Assembly: GCA_012729225.1 (NCBI GenBank)
Contig: JAAYDO010000209.1
Span: 1 to 64,000 of the forward strand
Origin: Bacteroidales bacterium
GTDB lineage: Bacteria; Bacteroidota; Bacteroidia; Bacteroidales; Bacteroidaceae
DNA length: 64,000 nt
Reading direction: 5' to 3'
The notes below the pieces were generated by a model that was not told the origin of the DNA, searched no databases, and was given only the letters and a program-made list of their open reading frames with translations. Positions 28,793-36,250 of the stretch are shown here, one piece after another (positions within the stretch are counted from its first letter, which is position 1; every line of letters begins with the position of its first letter). The translations under genes and the position numbers were made by a program.

Positions 28793-29875
28793 TCACATCT
28801 TTTGATTAATCATTTCACACGCCTTCTCCACCACCTTATCAGGCGCAATGTTCATGCACCTCAAATCTCCAAACCTACAGGGCTTCTTGCCGTAGATGGA
28901 ACAGGGGCGACAGTTCAATTCCTCCAGTTGCATCTCAGAGTCTGGCGATTGCCCGTAGCCTGAGAAGCCCGCCTTGGGATGGGTAGCCCCCCAGATGGAG
29001 AGAACAGGAGTGCCAAAGATAGAGGCGATGTGCATATTGGCAGAATCCATGGAAATCATCAGGTTCAGCTTTGACATGAGCAACATCTCATTTCTCAGCC
29101 CTTCCATCTTGCCACAGATATTGATGACTTTTCCACCACCCTTCCTCTCCTGATACTCTTCTTCCCAAGCCTCCAACACCTTTGCCTCCTTTCTTCCAGC
29201 ACCGAACAGAAAGACCTTGCAACCTTGGTCTGCCAACAGGCTGACCACCTGCTGCATGCGGTCTAAAGGGTAAATCTTCTGCAAGTGGGCTGCAAATGGA
29301 GCAACCCCAACCCATTGGTCTGCCAAAGATTTCTCGCCCGCCAGATTGTTTAAGACGGCACAACGCTCATGAAGGAGGTTCAACTGCATCTTCTGAGAAA
29401 GATCAACAGAAAGTCCCAGAGAGCGAAACACCTCTGCATAGCGTTCAGTCATATGCTTGAGTGGCTCATGATCCACGCCATGACCAATCAGTTGCTTTTT
29501 CTCCATCCTGCCCTTATTCACCTTCGCCACTTTCACACCCAACATGGCAAAGCAGGTGCGAAGGTATTTAGACCTCAGCACATTGTGCAAGTCTGCTACA
29601 GCATCAAAATTGCCCTTCTTCAGATTGCCAAACATCTTGGTCAGTCCTACTATGCCATCATGCTCTGCAAAATCCACCCCCTTCACCTGCACATTGGCTG
29701 GCAACCACTCAAACATGGGAACAAAACGGGTGCGGGTCAGCATCGTGATACGCAAATCAGGATGCTGTGTTGCCAATGCGTACAACACAGGAACCGTCAT
29801 AGCGGCATCGCCCATTGCGCCAAACCTCATGACCAGCAGTCGTTTGATGGGAAGTCCTTTTGATGAACTAAACAT
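28793..29875 (-). CDS. Glycosyltransferase family 9 (heptosyltransferase-like)
   Basis: This 360-residue protein matches ADP-heptose:LPS heptosyltransferases and related GT9 enzymes. It begins with RLLVMRFGAMGDAAMTVPVL, the typical FGxxGD start; it also has VGVAPFAAHLQKIYPLDRM, FLFGAGRKEAK and ISMDSANMHIASIFGTPVLS as nucleotide-sugar-binding elements, and a C-terminal cysteine cluster (CRPCSIYGKKPCRFGDLRCM) seen in many Bacteroidetes members. The exact sugar is unknown. A -7 element lies 24 bp upstream. Confidence 0.88.
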   Translation of the reverse strand: MFSSSKGLPIKRLLVMRFGAMGDAAMTVPVLYALATQHPDLRITMLTRTRFVPMFEWLPANVQVKGVDFAEHDGIVGLTKMFGNLKKGNFDAVADLHNVLRSKYLRTCFAMLGVKVAKVNKGRMEKKQLIGHGVDHEPLKHMTERYAEVFRSLGLSVDLSQKMQLNLLHERCAVLNNLAGEKSLADQWVGVAPFAAHLQKIYPLDRMQQVVSLLADQGCKVFLFGAGRKEAKVLEAWEEEYQERKGGGKVINICGKMEGLRNEMLLMSKLNLMISMDSANMHIASIFGTPVLSIWGATHPKAGFSGYGQSPDSEMQLEELNCRPCSIYGKKPCRFGDLRCMNIAPDKVVEKACEMINQKM

Positions 29876-29898
29876 AGGCTATTATTTCTATTTGGTGA

Positions 29899-29906
29899 CA
29901 AAGGTA
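29899..29906 (-). promoter_or_regulatory. -7 element TACCTTTG before the GT9 gene
   Basis: TACCTTTG on the minus strand fits TAnnTTTG 24 bp before the glycosyltransferase start. Confidence 0.6.
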
Positions 29907-30501
29907 CGAAAAAAACATGAGGGAAGAAAATCTGAAAAAGATTTATATTCTTTTTTAACGTGAGACAGACAAATTCACCGTCCCCTCAAATCCGCCATTA
30001 GGGAGAGTGGACAAAAGGATGGGGGCGACAGGGCTAAACAGTAGGATTGCCCCTCAATGTGACATGTCGCATGATTGAAGCACGCTTCATGCTCCAACGA
30101 ACAATGGTGCGATGGCCAACGAACAATGCTTCAAGTGCCAACGAACAATGGTGCGATGACCCATGAACAATGGTGCGTTTTTGTCCTGACAGGCTTCACT
30201 TTCTCAAGCACCCATATCCATAAGGTGTTCAGGGACATTGCACAGCGAAATAAACACTCAACAGGCTGGTTCTTCAGTTGCAAGCAGTATCTGATATGCA
30301 ATAAAAAGGAAGAGCTCCTGGACTTCATGCTAACATCTGGAGACGTAGATGAACCCCACTGATAACAAATGGCTTATCTTTGGAAAATCATATCAGAAAA
30401 AGAACCCAACCAATAACACAACTCACATGAAGAGTTTTTTAGGAGAATTTGTATATGTTTGCCACCACTTTCTTAGTTTTTTTAAAATAAACAATGATTT
30501 T
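29907..30501. other. Intergenic spacer with composite 22-bp repeat
   Basis: This part of the spacer carries the second composite repeat (30036-30185) and then AT-rich sequence. ORFs 30075..30362 + and 30131..30328 - run through the repeat and I do not regard them as genes. Confidence 0.5.
30036..30185 (+). repeat. Composite repeat with 22-bp tandem units, copy 2
   Basis: The order matches copy 1: AAACAGTAGGATT, then TTGAAGCACGCTTCATG, then about four units of the CAACGAACAATGGTGCGATGAC type, then GGTGCGTTTTTGTCCTGACA. Units differ by a few bases, and one reads GAACAATGCTTCAAGTGCC. Confidence 0.8.
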
Positions 30502-30534
30502 TTTGTGCTATTAAAAAACAAAAGACTACTTTTG
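30502..30534 (+). promoter_or_regulatory. Promoter of the small secreted-protein genes
   Basis: TTTG (30502-30505) and TACTTTTG (30527-30534) are 21 bp apart, a good fit to the Bacteroidetes consensus. The leader to the ATG at 30658 would be about 120 nt. Confidence 0.7.
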
Positions 30535-30657
30535 TGCTGAAGTTCAGATCTCTTTTATACAAAAAATCGAAAATCAATTTCCGCATCGGAGTTGTGACGT
30601 AGAATAAATAGACTCCAACAAAAGGGCTAATAGCAAATCGTCATCAATATTATAATT

Positions 30658-31123
30658 ATGAAGAAATCAAACTTTGCGCTGATCTCATGTAGCCTGATTG
30701 CGGTTCAGCCAGCAACGGCGTGTGAAGAAGGCATCCTCATAAAACGCATATCAGTGGATTTTGAAAATCAATCAGAAGACACAATTTATGTGTTAGACTC
30801 AGGTTATCCCCTTCCTCCTGCAGAAATCATTGGCTTATATCAGTATGGGCGTGGTAAATTCATACCACCTCATGAACATTTCCCACGTCCATATTGTAGA
30901 TGGAGTATATGAAATGGAGTACATTTTTGTCGTCAATAAAAAATTCTTGAATAAGTGTTCAATAGAAGAAATAGTTAGCAAGAACTATGTTGAGCATTAT
31001 CAATATACTATTCAAGAGTTAGAAAAGAAAAATTACCAAATAATCTACACTGGTCCTACCTCAACAAATGCGAGTAATCCAGAAGATGAGTATTTGAATA
31101 TAAATAAAGAAACGAACCAATAA
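30658..31123 (+). pseudogene. Frameshifted small secreted protein
   Basis: Two overlapping plus-strand ORFs appear to be one gene broken by a frameshift. The first (30658..30912) gives MKKSNFALISCSLIAVQPAT, a signal-like start, and continues ISVDFENQSEDTIYVLDSGY to PPHEHFPRPYCRWSI. The second, in the next frame, continues YEMEYIFVVNKKFLNKCSIE to the stop at 31123. The switch falls near 30900-30912. The N-terminal part resembles the next gene (YSFVNNSSDTLF against VDFENQSEDTIY). A single-base insertion or a 2-base deletion would explain it; a sequencing error is also possible. Function unknown. Confidence 0.6.
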
Positions 31124-31130
31124 ATTACAT

Positions 31131-31583
31131 ATGAACAAGTTAAAAGCAATTGCATTTTTATTACCCCTCTCTCTAATGGTGACAGTCTCATCGTGCCTTC
31201 ATTTCGGAGATGAAGAATTTAATAATGTGGAGTATTCTTTTGTCAATAATTCTTCTGATACTTTATTTCTCAAATGGTATATTCACCATATTGCTAAAGA
31301 TAATCAGAAGGTTAAATGTATATTATCAAGGAATGATACTATATTTCCATCGCAAACACTTGAAGGAAATTTTTTGTATCTAGGAACTGCTGATACTTGG
31401 GAAAATTTCTTTAAGATGGAGAATATAGACACTATCTATGTTGGGGTTTATCCTTCGTTTGTTGATGTGAAAGAGAGACAGATTTACGATTTGTCAAATG
31501 ATCCGTACTTATCTCGAATATATAAGTTACCTCATGAGAATGTTAATTTATCTCAGAAAATGATTACTATTGAATATCCGTAA
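31131..31583 (+). CDS. Small lipoprotein of unknown function
   Basis: This 150-residue product has a signal sequence ending in a lipobox-like VTVSSC, so the mature protein is probably a lipoprotein of about 130 residues. The rest is beta-rich (VEYSFVNNSSDTLFLKWYI, FLYLGTADTWENFF, DTIYVGVYPSFVDVK). It lies 7 bp after the frameshifted gene and shares its base composition, so both are probably one unit. Codon use is clearly more AT-rich than in flanking genes. No family recognised. Confidence 0.7.
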   Translation: MNKLKAIAFLLPLSLMVTVSSCLHFGDEEFNNVEYSFVNNSSDTLFLKWYIHHIAKDNQKVKCILSRNDTIFPSQTLEGNFLYLGTADTWENFFKMENIDTIYVGVYPSFVDVKERQIYDLSNDPYLSRIYKLPHENVNLSQKMITIEYP

Positions 31584-31611
31584 ACATTCTAGAAACTATA
31601 CGTTGTAGGCT

Positions 31612-31664
31612 ATGAGGTTTAGTTGTGCCTTTGCACTCGCAAAAGTTTAACGACTAAATCTCAT
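31612..31664 (+). other. Stable plus-strand RNA hairpin
   Basis: ATGAGGTTTAGTTGT and ACGACTAAATCTCAT pair along 15 bp, with two G-U wobbles possible only in the plus-strand transcript. The loop contains a small second pairing (CTTTGC / GCAAAAG). It lies about 30 bp after the lipoprotein stop. It could be an RNA element, a mobile-element end, or partly a promoter, since TGCCTTTGCACTCGC resembles a -7 region. Confidence 0.4.
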
Positions 31665-31794
31665 GCTTGTTTTGACAAAAGAAGGACTTGAAGAGTTGCT
31701 GTTGAACCTGCAACAAAGTGGAATCTGAAGAACTATCTGAAGCATATACCCAAGAGTATGATAGACAAAGGATGTCACTCATGTACTGTCTTAA

Positions 31795-31860
31795 TTATCC
31801 AAGAATCCTACCGAAGCCTTATCGAAGGCACACCGAAGGATTGCAGAAGCATGGGGAGGG
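31795..31860 (-). repeat. Dispersed 11-bp-unit repeat, copy C
   Basis: Read on the minus strand it is CCCTCCCCATGCTTCTGC followed by degenerate CCTTCGGTGTG, CCTTCGATAAG and GCTTCGGTAGG units and a GGATAATTAAG tail. Confidence 0.75.
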
Positions 31861-31886
31861 TTTATTGACAGCGACGTTAAATAAAA

Positions 31887-31920
31887 ACATCGGGCAATGA
31901 GATGCCTCATTGCCCGATGT
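31887..31920. terminator. Bidirectional terminator
   Basis: A perfect 15-bp stem (ACATCGGGCAATGAG / CTCATTGCCCGATGT) with a 4-nt loop lies between the lipoprotein (plus) and the convergent beta-helix protein (minus). The minus side is followed by TTTTTATTT and the plus side by CATTTTCTTTT. Confidence 0.88.
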
Positions 31921-31956
31921 CATTTTCTTTTCAACAGTTATTTTCTTTCAGCAGTA

Positions 31957-33156
31957 TCAGTTATCCACCTCACCACTCACTGTCCCGCCATTGTTCTTAT
32001 ACATGCCACCCACCTTGATGGCTTTAGACTTAGCACCGGTGTTATAGACTGCAATGGTTCCTGCATTGACCGTCATATTGCCATCCACCTTGATGCCCAT
32101 GCATCTGTGAGGGTCGGTAGTGTCTTCTGCAACCGTACATCTGCTTCCTCTGGCATAGATGGTGATGTTGGTTGTGCCGTTTTCCTCGCCTACAGTCATA
32201 TCCCCATCTGTCTGCATGCCCCTTGAACCATTGCTGTTGGCATGGATAAGGAAAGTGCCACCACTGATTTCGATATTTCCTTCAGCCTTGATGCCCTTAG
32301 CATCTTGAGCGTTGTCCAGTGTGATGTTCAACGAGCCTCCCTTTATGATCACGCCACCAGTGTTGTCTTCATCCACAATGATTTGGTTGCTGTTGTCTCG
32401 CTTGTATTCCACCTGAATGCCATCGCTCACTGTAGTGCTGGTGACATTCACCTCGCCACCATTCATCTGGAAGTGCTGACCAACATGAATGGCGTCATTG
32501 GCTGCCTTGAGGATATTGATGGTCTTGACTGTCTTCTTGATTTGCAGATACTCCTTTGCGGCAATGGCATGGTTGGCATTGCCTGTCACATTGAGTGTGC
32601 CTGCACCTGAAATCTCAAGGTGTCCCTTTGTGTAGAAACATGCCTTCTGAGAGCCTGAGACCGCATCAGCAAAAGAGTTGGTTGTGCCGTCTTTCATCAC
32701 AATCGCTATACGTTTGCCACACTGAATGTCGATAGCAGCACCCTTGGTAGAGGTGAGGCTCACACCGTTCAGTTGCACTGTCAGCTTGTATTCTCCATGA
32801 ATGGTGAGAGAACCGGCAGAACTGCTGCCACTCACCTGATAAGTCACTTCATCCGTGGTGGTTGTGCTGGTCAGCACCACATCTGGGCTGTTGCCACTGG
32901 CACATGTCACCACATCCTGCAATTGGCTTGGTATCGTGACAGTTGCTGTTGTCCCGTCAAACACCACCTGCACATCATTTCCCATCTGGGGCTTGGCGAA
33001 GGTGATGGAGTCTATGCCTTCTGTCAGACTGATTTCAAGTCCTTCGGAGATGTCTTGAGTTGTATATGTTCCGCCCTTGCAAATATAGACCTTCTGGGCA
33101 GAGGCAGAGGCAATAGAGATGATTGCCAACACTGCTATCGATAGAATCTTTCTCAT
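31957..33156 (-). CDS. Secreted carbohydrate-binding beta-helix protein, Cthe_2159-like
   Basis: The 399-residue protein has a signal peptide (MRKILSIAVLAIISIASASA). It then shows repeated short beta-strand units (GTLNVTGNANHAIAAKEYLQ, GGSLNITLDNAQDAKGIKAE, GGTFLIHANSNGSRGMQTDG), the hallmark of the Cthe_2159-type carbohydrate-binding family, a right-handed beta-helix described as binding pectin-like polymers. The N-terminus before the helix (KVYICKGGTYTTQDISEGLE) resembles a small Ig-like or linker region. It is the last gene of the VTC operon, 6 bp after the small secreted protein. What it binds here is unknown. Confidence 0.8.
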   Translation of the reverse strand: MRKILSIAVLAIISIASASAQKVYICKGGTYTTQDISEGLEISLTEGIDSITFAKPQMGNDVQVVFDGTTATVTIPSQLQDVVTCASGNSPDVVLTSTTTTDEVTYQVSGSSSAGSLTIHGEYKLTVQLNGVSLTSTKGAAIDIQCGKRIAIVMKDGTTNSFADAVSGSQKACFYTKGHLEISGAGTLNVTGNANHAIAAKEYLQIKKTVKTINILKAANDAIHVGQHFQMNGGEVNVTSTTVSDGIQVEYKRDNSNQIIVDEDNTGGVIIKGGSLNITLDNAQDAKGIKAEGNIEISGGTFLIHANSNGSRGMQTDGDMTVGEENGTTNITIYARGSRCTVAEDTTDPHRCMGIKVDGNMTVNAGTIAVYNTGAKSKAIKVGGMYKNNGGTVSGEVDN

Positions 33157-33162
33157 ATCACC

Positions 33163-33558
33163 TTATTTTTTTAGAAGTTTCTTTCCATTGACAATGTAAA
33201 AGCCTTTAGGCAGTTCAGACACTTTTGCGTTTATCCTTCTACCCATGAAGTCATAAATCTCCCCATCCTCTTTTCCTGGCTTCACACTGCCAGACTTCAC
33301 ATCGTCAATGGCAACAAGACCATTGTCGGTGAAGAAGAAGAGACGCTTGACCAATGAGGTCTGAATCTCCTTGGTGGTATTGTCCTTGTAGATGACCTTG
33401 ATGACACCATCCTCAAAGACAACTTTCTGAATATTTTCAACAGCCTCAATCTTTGTGTCCTGATTGTCGGTAGCAGACAGATAATAGAGGTTGAAGTCTT
33501 CGGCAAAAGCCGAGATGCCGAGCACAAATGCCACGAACAGATAGAGAATCCTTTTCAT
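33163..33558 (-). CDS. Small secreted protein with a sorting-like C-terminus
   Basis: The ATG at 33558 (MKRILYLFVAFVLGISAFA) gives a signal peptide and a 131-residue protein. The middle (TKIEAVENIQKVVFEDGVIK) repeats short beta units, and the C-terminus (GEIYDFMGRRINAKVSELPK followed by GFYIVNGKKLLKK) resembles the T9SS-type or related C-terminal domain found on secreted Bacteroidetes proteins. It lies one base after the DUF2490 gene and 6 bp before the beta-helix gene. Function unknown. Confidence 0.65.
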   Translation of the reverse strand: MKRILYLFVAFVLGISAFAEDFNLYYLSATDNQDTKIEAVENIQKVVFEDGVIKVIYKDNTTKEIQTSLVKRLFFFTDNGLVAIDDVKSGSVKPGKEDGEIYDFMGRRINAKVSELPKGFYIVNGKKLLKK

Positions 33559-33559
33559 A

Positions 33560-34420
33560 TTAGAACTTGTATTTGTAACCAACACCTATGAGATGTCCGT
33601 TGGGTTCGTCATCATCGTTTTCTGTCTGATAGCGATAGAAGACATCAATTTTATTTTGTTTGTCCAACTTAATGTCTGTACCACCTGTAAACTTCCACTT
33701 GCTGGCATTGTAGTTGAGACCACAGCCATAATCGACCGAAGCATAAGGGTCGAGCGGACAATTCTTCAGGTCGTGTTGAACGGTCAGTTTGGAACGTAGC
33801 ACCACTCGGTCTTTAGGCTGATAGTCTTTTCTTTCGCTTGATTTCACATAAAGGATGTCGCTCTCGTTGAAGCGATATTTGTCTGTAGTGGTGGATGCCT
33901 TGCAGAAGTGGGAGTATTGAAAGGTTTCCTTCAGCGAGAATTCCCAACGCTTGTTGGGTGTATAGGTAGCGGCAAATCCTGCACTGGTGCGATGACGATT
34001 GCGCCAGTATTGATGTTTGAGGTTATACCCTTCATAGTCCAACTGGGTGTATAAGCCCTTCACAGGATCGTTGTAGGTGTTCACATTGTATTTAGGATTG
34101 CATTCCGCCAAATTATTCACCCACATATATTCCCAACCTATAAAACCTTTGACGTCAAAAGAGGTGGTATTGTAGAGTTTCATGTCAAATGATGCACCCA
34201 CATCCCAGCGATCAATCTTGCGAGTGTTGTCTTGTGTGCGTGCATTTCCCTCCAGCGAGAACTTCATGCCCTTCTTGATTTTCTTTTCTACTCCAAGGGA
34301 GAAATCCATACCAAAGTCATCCTTCTGAGCCTGCGCTACAGCACACGAAGAACCTAATGCCAGAAGCAGCATCAGCCTGCGTCCGACTGTATTCCAACAA
34401 ACAAATCCTTGTTTAATCAT
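33560..34420 (-). CDS. DUF2490 family outer-membrane-type protein
   Basis: The ATG at 34420 (MIKQGFVCWNTVGRRLMLLL) gives a 286-residue product with a signal-like hydrophobic stretch ending CAVAQAQ, then antiparallel beta-strand-rich sequence with aromatic ends (FDVKGFIGWEYMWVNN, RWEFSLKETFQYSHF) and a C-terminal GHLIGVGYKYKF ending in Phe. This pattern fits a beta-barrel of the DUF2490 family. The ORF-track start at 34459 overlaps DUF4956 by 47 bp; the shorter start still overlaps by 8 bp, which suggests tight coupling. It may form an outer-membrane channel for the operon. Confidence 0.75.
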   Translation of the reverse strand: MIKQGFVCWNTVGRRLMLLLALGSSCAVAQAQKDDFGMDFSLGVEKKIKKGMKFSLEGNARTQDNTRKIDRWDVGASFDMKLYNTTSFDVKGFIGWEYMWVNNLAECNPKYNVNTYNDPVKGLYTQLDYEGYNLKHQYWRNRHRTSAGFAATYTPNKRWEFSLKETFQYSHFCKASTTTDKYRFNESDILYVKSSERKDYQPKDRVVLRSKLTVQHDLKNCPLDPYASVDYGCGLNYNASKWKFTGGTDIKLDKQNKIDVFYRYQTENDDDEPNGHLIGVGYKYKF

Positions 34421-35111
34421 ATTCCTTAGGGAGTTTCTGCACAGACTCGTCCTGCTCATCTGTGTTATAATAAATCTTGATCAGTGCCATGTCCTTGAGA
34501 AAGTCAATAGAGCCAACTGACACCTTGGTAATATCCAGTCCTGTGCGATTCTTCAAGTCTTCTATCAGTTCCTTGCGCATAGAAGGCTTGATCAGGTCTA
34601 TCTTGTCATACTTCACATATTTGGAAGAAAGGCTCTGACCCATCTTATTAACCTCGGCAATCCACACACCCAGTACAAACACGAGGTCTGTCAATATAAG
34701 TTCACCCATGCTGGTCATCAGTGGACCTGCAAACTCAGGATGCTTAGGACTAATGTCGGCAGCCCATGCCAAACCGTTGATAGCTGCCAAAGAAATAATC
34801 AAGAAGAGATAGGTCATCTCTCGGATAGGCACAGATTCCGTACGATAACGCATGATACAGAAAATGGCGAAGAGACCCATCGCTATGCCAGTCTTGATCT
34901 TGGCGTCACCCATCAGGTGAATCAACATAAAGATGCAGAAACCCACAAGGATGTAGGTCATGAAGAAGTCACGACGACGTGCCTTAGGAAAGTAGAATGC
35001 ACGTGCGATGATGATCGTGAAGATTGTGTTAATAACGAGGCGCAGCAAGAGGTCGAGAATACGGCAGGTATCGCTCGACAGCACTGCAAAAAAGTCGTTC
35101 ATTGCTTCCAT
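34413..35111 (-). CDS. DUF4956 membrane protein
   Basis: This 232-residue protein has about five hydrophobic segments (LRLVINTIFTIIIARAFYF, FMTYILVGFCIFMLIHLMG, TGIAMGLFAIFCIM, MTYLFLIISLAAINGLAWA, LILTDLVFVLGVWIAEV) and a cytoplasmic C-terminal domain of about 70 residues. It matches DUF4956, which is repeatedly found next to VTC polymerase genes and is thought to be their membrane partner. It lies 27 bp after the VTC gene. Biochemical function is unknown. Confidence 0.85.
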   Translation of the reverse strand: MEAMNDFFAVLSSDTCRILDLLLRLVINTIFTIIIARAFYFPKARRRDFFMTYILVGFCIFMLIHLMGDAKIKTGIAMGLFAIFCIMRYRTESVPIREMTYLFLIISLAAINGLAWAADISPKHPEFAGPLMTSMGELILTDLVFVLGVWIAEVNKMGQSLSSKYVKYDKIDLIKPSMRKELIEDLKNRTGLDITKVSVGSIDFLKDMALIKIYYNTDEQDESVQKLPKEYD

Positions 35112-35138
35112 ATAGTTTTGTTAGTGTTTTTGTTTTCG

Positions 35139-35933
35139 TCAGTTTAATTCGCGGTCAATGAAACTTCGTCCATTGATTTTCTCCAGACCACGAAGTTTAG
35201 CCTTGAAATTGTTTTGCTTCAAAGAGGCATCAGTCAATGCCATTCCTATGCAACACTTGGAGAACCCTGTAGGATGCACATGTATGTCTCGCAGAAGGTT
35301 GCACACAGGCGAGAATACATTTCCATCTCGCTTCAGTTCGATAATCACCAGTTGGTCTGTACCATGGTCTTGCAGTGTCTCGAAGTTGTGGAATCCTATG
35401 TTGAAATCAATGGTCAGACGTTCTGTCTTCTCCTTGTTCACCAGTGTCACTCGGTCAAACTGGTTTCTCACCACTGCGTTCAAACGATTCAGATTCAAGC
35501 CCGTCTTTCGCCTCACCAACTCATAAGCACCTTCCGTTGCACGAAACTCCTCCTGCGAAGGCACTTCAATGCGCTTCTTCTTGGTACGGGCATGATTGTT
35601 CTTGTTTTTCACTTCCAGAAAAGTCAAATCGCTTGCCACATACGTCCTCACTCTCACCTTCATGCGCCTTGCCCTCTTGTTGTGGTGCATCATATACATG
35701 TAATGATCGTCGGTGTCGTAATAAGTGGTCATATAGGGGATGATTCGTCTGTCCAGCGTTTCCTGCACATAGTACATATCCTGCGCAAGCTTCAGCAACT
35801 GCACAAGCTGGACTTTCGACGCCACATATTTGGTGTCGAGTCTATTCATCAGGCGAATGCCTGACATTTCTTCCAATGTGATAGGAGCCATCGAGTATAG
35901 AAGTTCCTTGATGGTACAGTCCACATTACCCAT
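35139..35933 (-). CDS. VTC-domain polyphosphate polymerase-like protein
   Basis: This 264-residue protein has the VTC fold, known in yeast Vtc4 as the polyphosphate polymerase that makes chains from ATP inside a basic tunnel. Tunnel residues visible here include NRLDTKYV near the N-terminus, RRMKVRVRTY, TFLEVKNKNNHARTKKKRIE, RLTIDFNIG and LVIIELKRDG. There are no transmembrane segments, so it is probably cytoplasmic and anchored through DUF4956. It is the first gene of the five-gene operon, with a -7 element about 90 bp upstream. The polymer and donor used here are inferred, not proved. Confidence 0.85.
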   Translation of the reverse strand: MGNVDCTIKELLYSMAPITLEEMSGIRLMNRLDTKYVASKVQLVQLLKLAQDMYYVQETLDRRIIPYMTTYYDTDDHYMYMMHHNKRARRMKVRVRTYVASDLTFLEVKNKNNHARTKKKRIEVPSQEEFRATEGAYELVRRKTGLNLNRLNAVVRNQFDRVTLVNKEKTERLTIDFNIGFHNFETLQDHGTDQLVIIELKRDGNVFSPVCNLLRDIHVHPTGFSKCCIGMALTDASLKQNNFKAKLRGLEKINGRSFIDRELN

Positions 35934-36025
35934 TTCCTGGTTTGCTTCTTTATTTCGGTTTGTAAAAGTTTCTTTTAGTTCTATTTAGTTCTGGTCTTGA
36001 TTGTCAAAGGCACAAATCACCACTA

Positions 36026-36033
36026 CAAAGTTA
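36026..36033 (-). promoter_or_regulatory. -7 element TAACTTTG before the VTC operon
   Basis: TAACTTTG on the minus strand fits the -7 consensus about 90 bp before the VTC start. A TTTG lies upstream at a somewhat long spacing of about 26 bp, so the -33 is uncertain. Confidence 0.5.
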
Positions 36034-36150
36034 AGACTTTTTTTTCTTCTTTATTGTATCAAAGGCATATTTTTCTGTTTTTTTATATTTTTACGCTTTA
36101 TCGCAAGACATATTCTACCAAATGCACGCTTCATTCAACGCCATAAAAGC

Positions 36151-36186
36151 AGAGTGCCATCAGGAACGACTCCCTAATGGCACTCT
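36151..36186 (-). terminator. Second hairpin downstream of carB
   Basis: AGAGTGCCAT and ATGGCACTCT form a perfect 10-bp stem. It is the second of two hairpins after carB, followed on the minus strand by GCTTTTATGG. Confidence 0.55.
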
Positions 36187-36198
36187 AACATGCTGACA

Positions 36199-36233
36199 AA
36201 TAGAATCTCGACCTTGACGACCGAGATTCTATT
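36199..36233 (-). terminator. First hairpin downstream of carB
   Basis: AATAGAATCTCG and CGAGATTCTATT form a perfect 12-bp stem with an 11-nt loop, 18 bp past the carB stop. No long T tract follows, so it may act together with the next hairpin. Confidence 0.6.
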
Positions 36234-36250
36234 TCTATACAGACTGGCGA

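Larger units (their letters stand above)
31584..31956. other. Intergenic spacer with hairpin, repeat and terminator
   Basis: The 373-bp spacer carries a structured hairpin at 31612-31664, a short frame (ATG at 31662, MLVLTKEGLEELLLNLQQSG) that looks like the remnant of a larger gene, the dispersed repeat copy C and the terminator at 31887-31920. The ORF 31718..31900 + shows no family features. Confidence 0.5.
35934..36250. other. Intergenic spacer with VTC promoter and carB terminators
   Basis: This 317-bp spacer holds the -7 element of the VTC operon (36026-36033) and two tandem hairpins (36151-36186 and 36199-36233). No gene is visible. Confidence 0.6.
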
